64,000 nucleotides of DNA, from NCBI GenBank assembly GCA_014730295.1, contig WJIN01000345.1, positions 1 to 64,000 on the forward strand. The letters run 5' to 3'. A program made the position numbers and the translations under genes. Origin of the DNA: Promethearchaeota archaeon (GTDB lineage Archaea; Asgardarchaeota; Lokiarchaeia; Sigynarchaeales; SOKP01). The notes beneath the pieces are model-generated. The model worked only from the letters and a program-made list of their open reading frames with translations, was not told where the DNA came from and ran no database searches. Shown here in pieces: positions 63,084 to 64,000 of this stretch (positions are counted from its first letter, which is position 1; the number at the start of each line of letters is the position of its first letter).

Positions 63084-64000
63084 ATGGAAAATAGAGAACA
63101 AAATATAGAAAAAGCCAAAAATTTAAGCGACAGTAATATAACTCAGACGGAAAATTTATCCACAAAAATGGGGTATAATGAGCAACTCGAAGCCTTAAAT
63201 ATGCAATATCAAGAATTGGTTGGCAATATACCAGGAGCAGTTTTTCAGTTTGGTTTAGCGGATAATAATGAAATATCCATTCAATATATAAGTGAAGGGA
63301 TCTACGATTTAACTGGACTAACAAGGGATGAATTTGAAGGATCAATTTCACATTTAACAGATATCGTCTATGAAAAAGATCTGAATTCATTTATAAAGTC
63401 CCTTGAAAATTCGATTGAGAATTTGGAACCTTGGAATATGGAATTTAGAATTTTTACTAAAAAAACCAGAGAAATTAAATGGTTAGACGGGAGATCAACT
63501 TTAAAATTCATAGATGGACGAGATTATATTTGGTATGGAGTTTTATTAGATATAACTGAGAAGAAGAGCGCGCATTCCCGATTAAAGGAGATAAACGAAA
63601 AACTTGAGCAGAAAGTAAAAGAAAGAACACTTCATCTAAAGGAAAGGGTTAAAGAAATCACATGTCTCTATGATATTTCTAAAATTGTTGAAAATGAAGA
63701 ATTAAGCTTGGAAGAAACGTTCAAGAGAATCGTTCAGAGGATACCAAAATCAATGCAGTATTCCGAAATTACTTGTTCAAGAATTAAATATAACCAAATA
63801 GAAATTTTGTCGGAAAATTTTAAAAATTCTGACTGGAGTATGTCAGTTCCCATTCAATATAAAGAAAATACTGGGGAGATCGAAGTATTTTATAAAGAAA
63901 AGAGACCGCAGGAATCATTTGGTCCCTTTTTGGAGGATGAATTGAAATTAATAGAAGCCATAAAAGAGATAATAGAGAGATATTTAGAACGAGAAGAGAC
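63084..64000 (+). CDS. PAS/GAF sensor protein, 3' end beyond the window
   Basis: The frame opens at the ATG at 63084 with GGTGAT just before it and stays open to 64000 (305 codons). Residues about 48-165 are a PAS domain (QELVGNIPGAVFQFGLAD, EGIYDLTGLTRDEFEG, then a PAC tail YGVLLDITEKK). A coiled-coil linker leads into a GAF-like domain from KEITCLYDISKIVENEE onward, as in many archaeal histidine kinases, so a kinase domain may follow outside. It is 23 bases downstream of the Rag-like GTPase and therefore probably in the same operon as it and the longin protein. Confidence 0.85.
   Translation, partial: MENREQNIEKAKNLSDSNITQTENLSTKMGYNEQLEALNMQYQELVGNIPGAVFQFGLADNNEISIQYISEGIYDLTGLTRDEFEGSISHLTDIVYEKDLNSFIKSLENSIENLEPWNMEFRIFTKKTREIKWLDGRSTLKFIDGRDYIWYGVLLDITEKKSAHSRLKEINEKLEQKVKERTLHLKERVKEITCLYDISKIVENEELSLEETFKRIVQRIPKSMQYSEITCSRIKYNQIEILSENFKNSDWSMSVPIQYKENTGEIEVFYKEKRPQESFGPFLEDELKLIEAIKEIIERYLEREE

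Overview
The window looks like the chromosome of an Asgard archaeon close to Lokiarchaeia. The DNA is AT-rich and genes are packed in short mixed-strand operons. Archaeal traits are the modified mevalonate pathway with isopentenyl phosphate kinase, a DUF166 protein, UPF0210/UPF0237 and GH38, a tRNA gene without encoded CCA, and SD motifs of the GGTGAT type mostly inside operons. Eukaryote-like traits are a gelsolin-type domain, a roadblock-Ras fusion, two GTPases with the Rag-type HKxD G4 motif, and longin-like domains on 7TM proteins and beside a GTPase. The taxon is inferred from gene content only.

Layout. 1-0.33 kb: frameshifted IS200/IS605 transposase remnant and a hairpin. 0.6-3.1 kb: two translationally coupled coiled-coil/winged-helix proteins and an atypical kinase-like protein. 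3.3-8.6 kb: DUF166 protein, Zn/Cd-type P1B ATPase, tRNA-Leu(CAG), gelsolin-domain protein, a small ORF with an AUA start candidate, zinc-ribbon RDD membrane protein. 8.9-12.8 kb: citramalate synthase and a tandem pair of 7TM/longin-like proteins. 13.1-21.3 kb: orphan adenine methyltransferase, UroD-like protein, HisB, SNF2 ATPase plus SWIM protein. 21.3-22.1 kb: gene-poor stretch with a frameshifted UPF0175-type antitoxin remnant. 22.1-33.4 kb: roadblock-Ras fusion, beta-rich unknown, PAS histidine kinase, HAD protein, phosphodiesterase, membrane and charged unknowns, GH38 mannosidase. 33.7-41.9 kb: polyprenyl synthase, DUF429, UPF0210/ACT pair, membrane proteins, 2-hydroxyacyl-CoA dehydratase-type pair, coiled-coil protein. 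42.1-50.8 kb: isoprenoid block. 51-64 kb: surface protein, PH-like membrane protein, Ig/solenoid protein, GCS2-type ligase, Rag-like GTPase, amidohydrolase, then an operon of longin protein, Rag-like GTPase with wHTH, and PAS/GAF sensor cut by the window end.

How the genes work together. UbiX, an UbiD-type decarboxylase and both aconitase-X-type dehydratase subunits on the plus strand face HMG-CoA synthase, mevalonate kinase and isopentenyl phosphate kinase on the minus strand. Together they take acetoacetyl-CoA toward isopentenyl diphosphate by the archaeal anhydromevalonate route, except for HMG-CoA reductase, which is not here. The polyprenyl synthase and the cis-prenyltransferase use the products for lipids and glycan carriers. 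The most unusual block is 57.9-64 kb, where two paralogous Rag-like G domains sit within 5 kb of each other. One is in an operon with a protein whose N-terminus resembles the DENN/C9orf72-type longin domain and whose C-terminus resembles a histidine-kinase dimerisation helix pair without the histidine, followed by a PAS sensor. I infer a signalling module joining two-component-like sensing with Rag-type GTPase switching.
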